6,712 nucleotides of DNA from Lachnospiraceae bacterium (GTDB lineage: Bacteria > Bacillota > Clostridia > Lachnospirales > Lachnospiraceae), in the NCBI GenBank assembly GCA_017420605.1, contig JAFOIS010000292.1, forward strand, positions 1 to 6,712, read 5' to 3'. How positions within the stretch are numbered: the first letter of the stretch is position 1; every line of letters begins with the position of its first letter. Positions 6,591 through 6,712 of this stretch are shown here, piece after piece. The translations under genes were made by a program, and so were the position numbers. The notes beneath the pieces are model-generated. The model searched no databases. It was not told the origin of the DNA and saw only the letters and a list, made by a program, of their open reading frames with translations.

Positions 6591-6594
6591 GAGC

Positions 6595-6712
6595 ATGCTC
6601 GAGGATACGGGGATCTCATTCGAAGATCTGGAAGAGGAAAGAAAGCCGGTGATCGGATACGCGTCCGGCACGTTCGACCTCTTTCATACCGGGCATCTGA
6701 ACCTCTTAAGGC
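6595..6712 (+). CDS. Cytidylyltransferase-family protein, N-terminal fragment (3' cut by window)
   Basis: The first 39 codons are visible before the window ends. After a short acidic N-terminal extension (M1 to about K17), the peptide VIGYASGTFDLFHTGHLNLLR carries the nucleotide-binding signature of the cytidylyltransferase-like superfamily: G-T-F-D at 25-28 and HxGH as H31-T32-G33-H34. This arrangement is typical of glycerol-3-phosphate cytidylyltransferases and related enzymes that activate alcohol phosphates with CTP or ATP. The second signature (R-T-x-G-I-S-T type) would lie beyond the window, so the substrate cannot be assigned. The start is supported by GGAGG at 6582-6586, eight bases upstream. 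It lies 52 nt after the esterase stop in the same direction, so cotranscription is plausible. Fusion to further domains cannot be excluded. Confidence 0.8.
   Translation, partial: MLEDTGISFEDLEEERKPVIGYASGTFDLFHTGHLNLLR

Noticed and set aside
5268..6671. Minus-strand open frame of 467 codons over the esterase gene
   Set aside because: Same reason: a shadow of a well-supported plus-strand gene, with no domain match by eye.
1..6712. CRISPR arrays, tRNA or rRNA genes, insertion sequences, toxin-antitoxin or defence genes
   Set aside because: Reading both strands gave no regularly spaced repeats, no tRNA or rRNA signatures and no transposase or nuclease-defence domains; nearly all the sequence is accounted for by the genes listed.

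Overview
The window is a GC-rich stretch of bacterial chromosome (roughly 60% G+C by eye). Every recognisable gene is on the plus strand. Gene content suggests a member of the Firmicutes, most likely a Clostridia/Lachnospiraceae-type gut or rumen anaerobe. The reasons are a four-cysteine methionyl-tRNA synthetase with a fused C-terminal tRNA-binding domain, the metG-tatD gene pair, a Clostridia-style GlgB, a CE2-like esterase, and a remnant of the Ig-like repeats common in clostridial surface proteins. This placement is inference from family resemblance, not from a search.

Layout. (1) 2-184 is the C-terminal end of a transglutaminase-like protein. Its frame continues in phase past the stop codon into 185-331, which reads as the C-terminal half of an Ig-like surface repeat, so this edge looks decayed or rearranged. 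(2) 332-488 is the leader of the main cluster. It holds a GC-rich terminator-like hairpin, a promoter with an extended -10, and a strong stem-loop near the predicted 5' end of the mRNA. (3) 489-5365 is a tight three-gene unit: metG (methionyl-tRNA synthetase), tatD (metal-dependent hydrolase/DNase, overlapping metG by 7 nt) and glgB (glycogen branching enzyme, 18 nt later). (4) 5366-5453 is an 88-nt spacer packed with overlapping inverted repeats that end just before a Shine-Dalgarno sequence. (5) 5454-6542 encodes a two-domain CE2-like SGNH esterase with no signal peptide. (6) 6543-6594 is a short spacer with three alternating GGCGGC/GCCGCC arms, the last overlapping the next Shine-Dalgarno. 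(7) 6595 to the end is the start of a cytidylyltransferase-family gene (HxGH motif), cut by the window edge.

Functionally this is mostly housekeeping: charging of tRNA-Met, a TatD hydrolase that commonly travels with metG, glycogen branching, an ester hydrolase probably acting on acylated sugars in the cytoplasm, and a nucleotidyltransferase typical of lipid or polyol headgroup activation. No glgA, glgC or glgP is visible beside glgB, and the rnmV/ksgA genes that often follow metG-tatD are absent. I found no convincing new defence, mobile or biosynthetic system. The most interesting material is the two intergenic spacers with mutually exclusive hairpins, the in-phase Ig-repeat remnant, and lineage-specific features of GlgB and the esterase.
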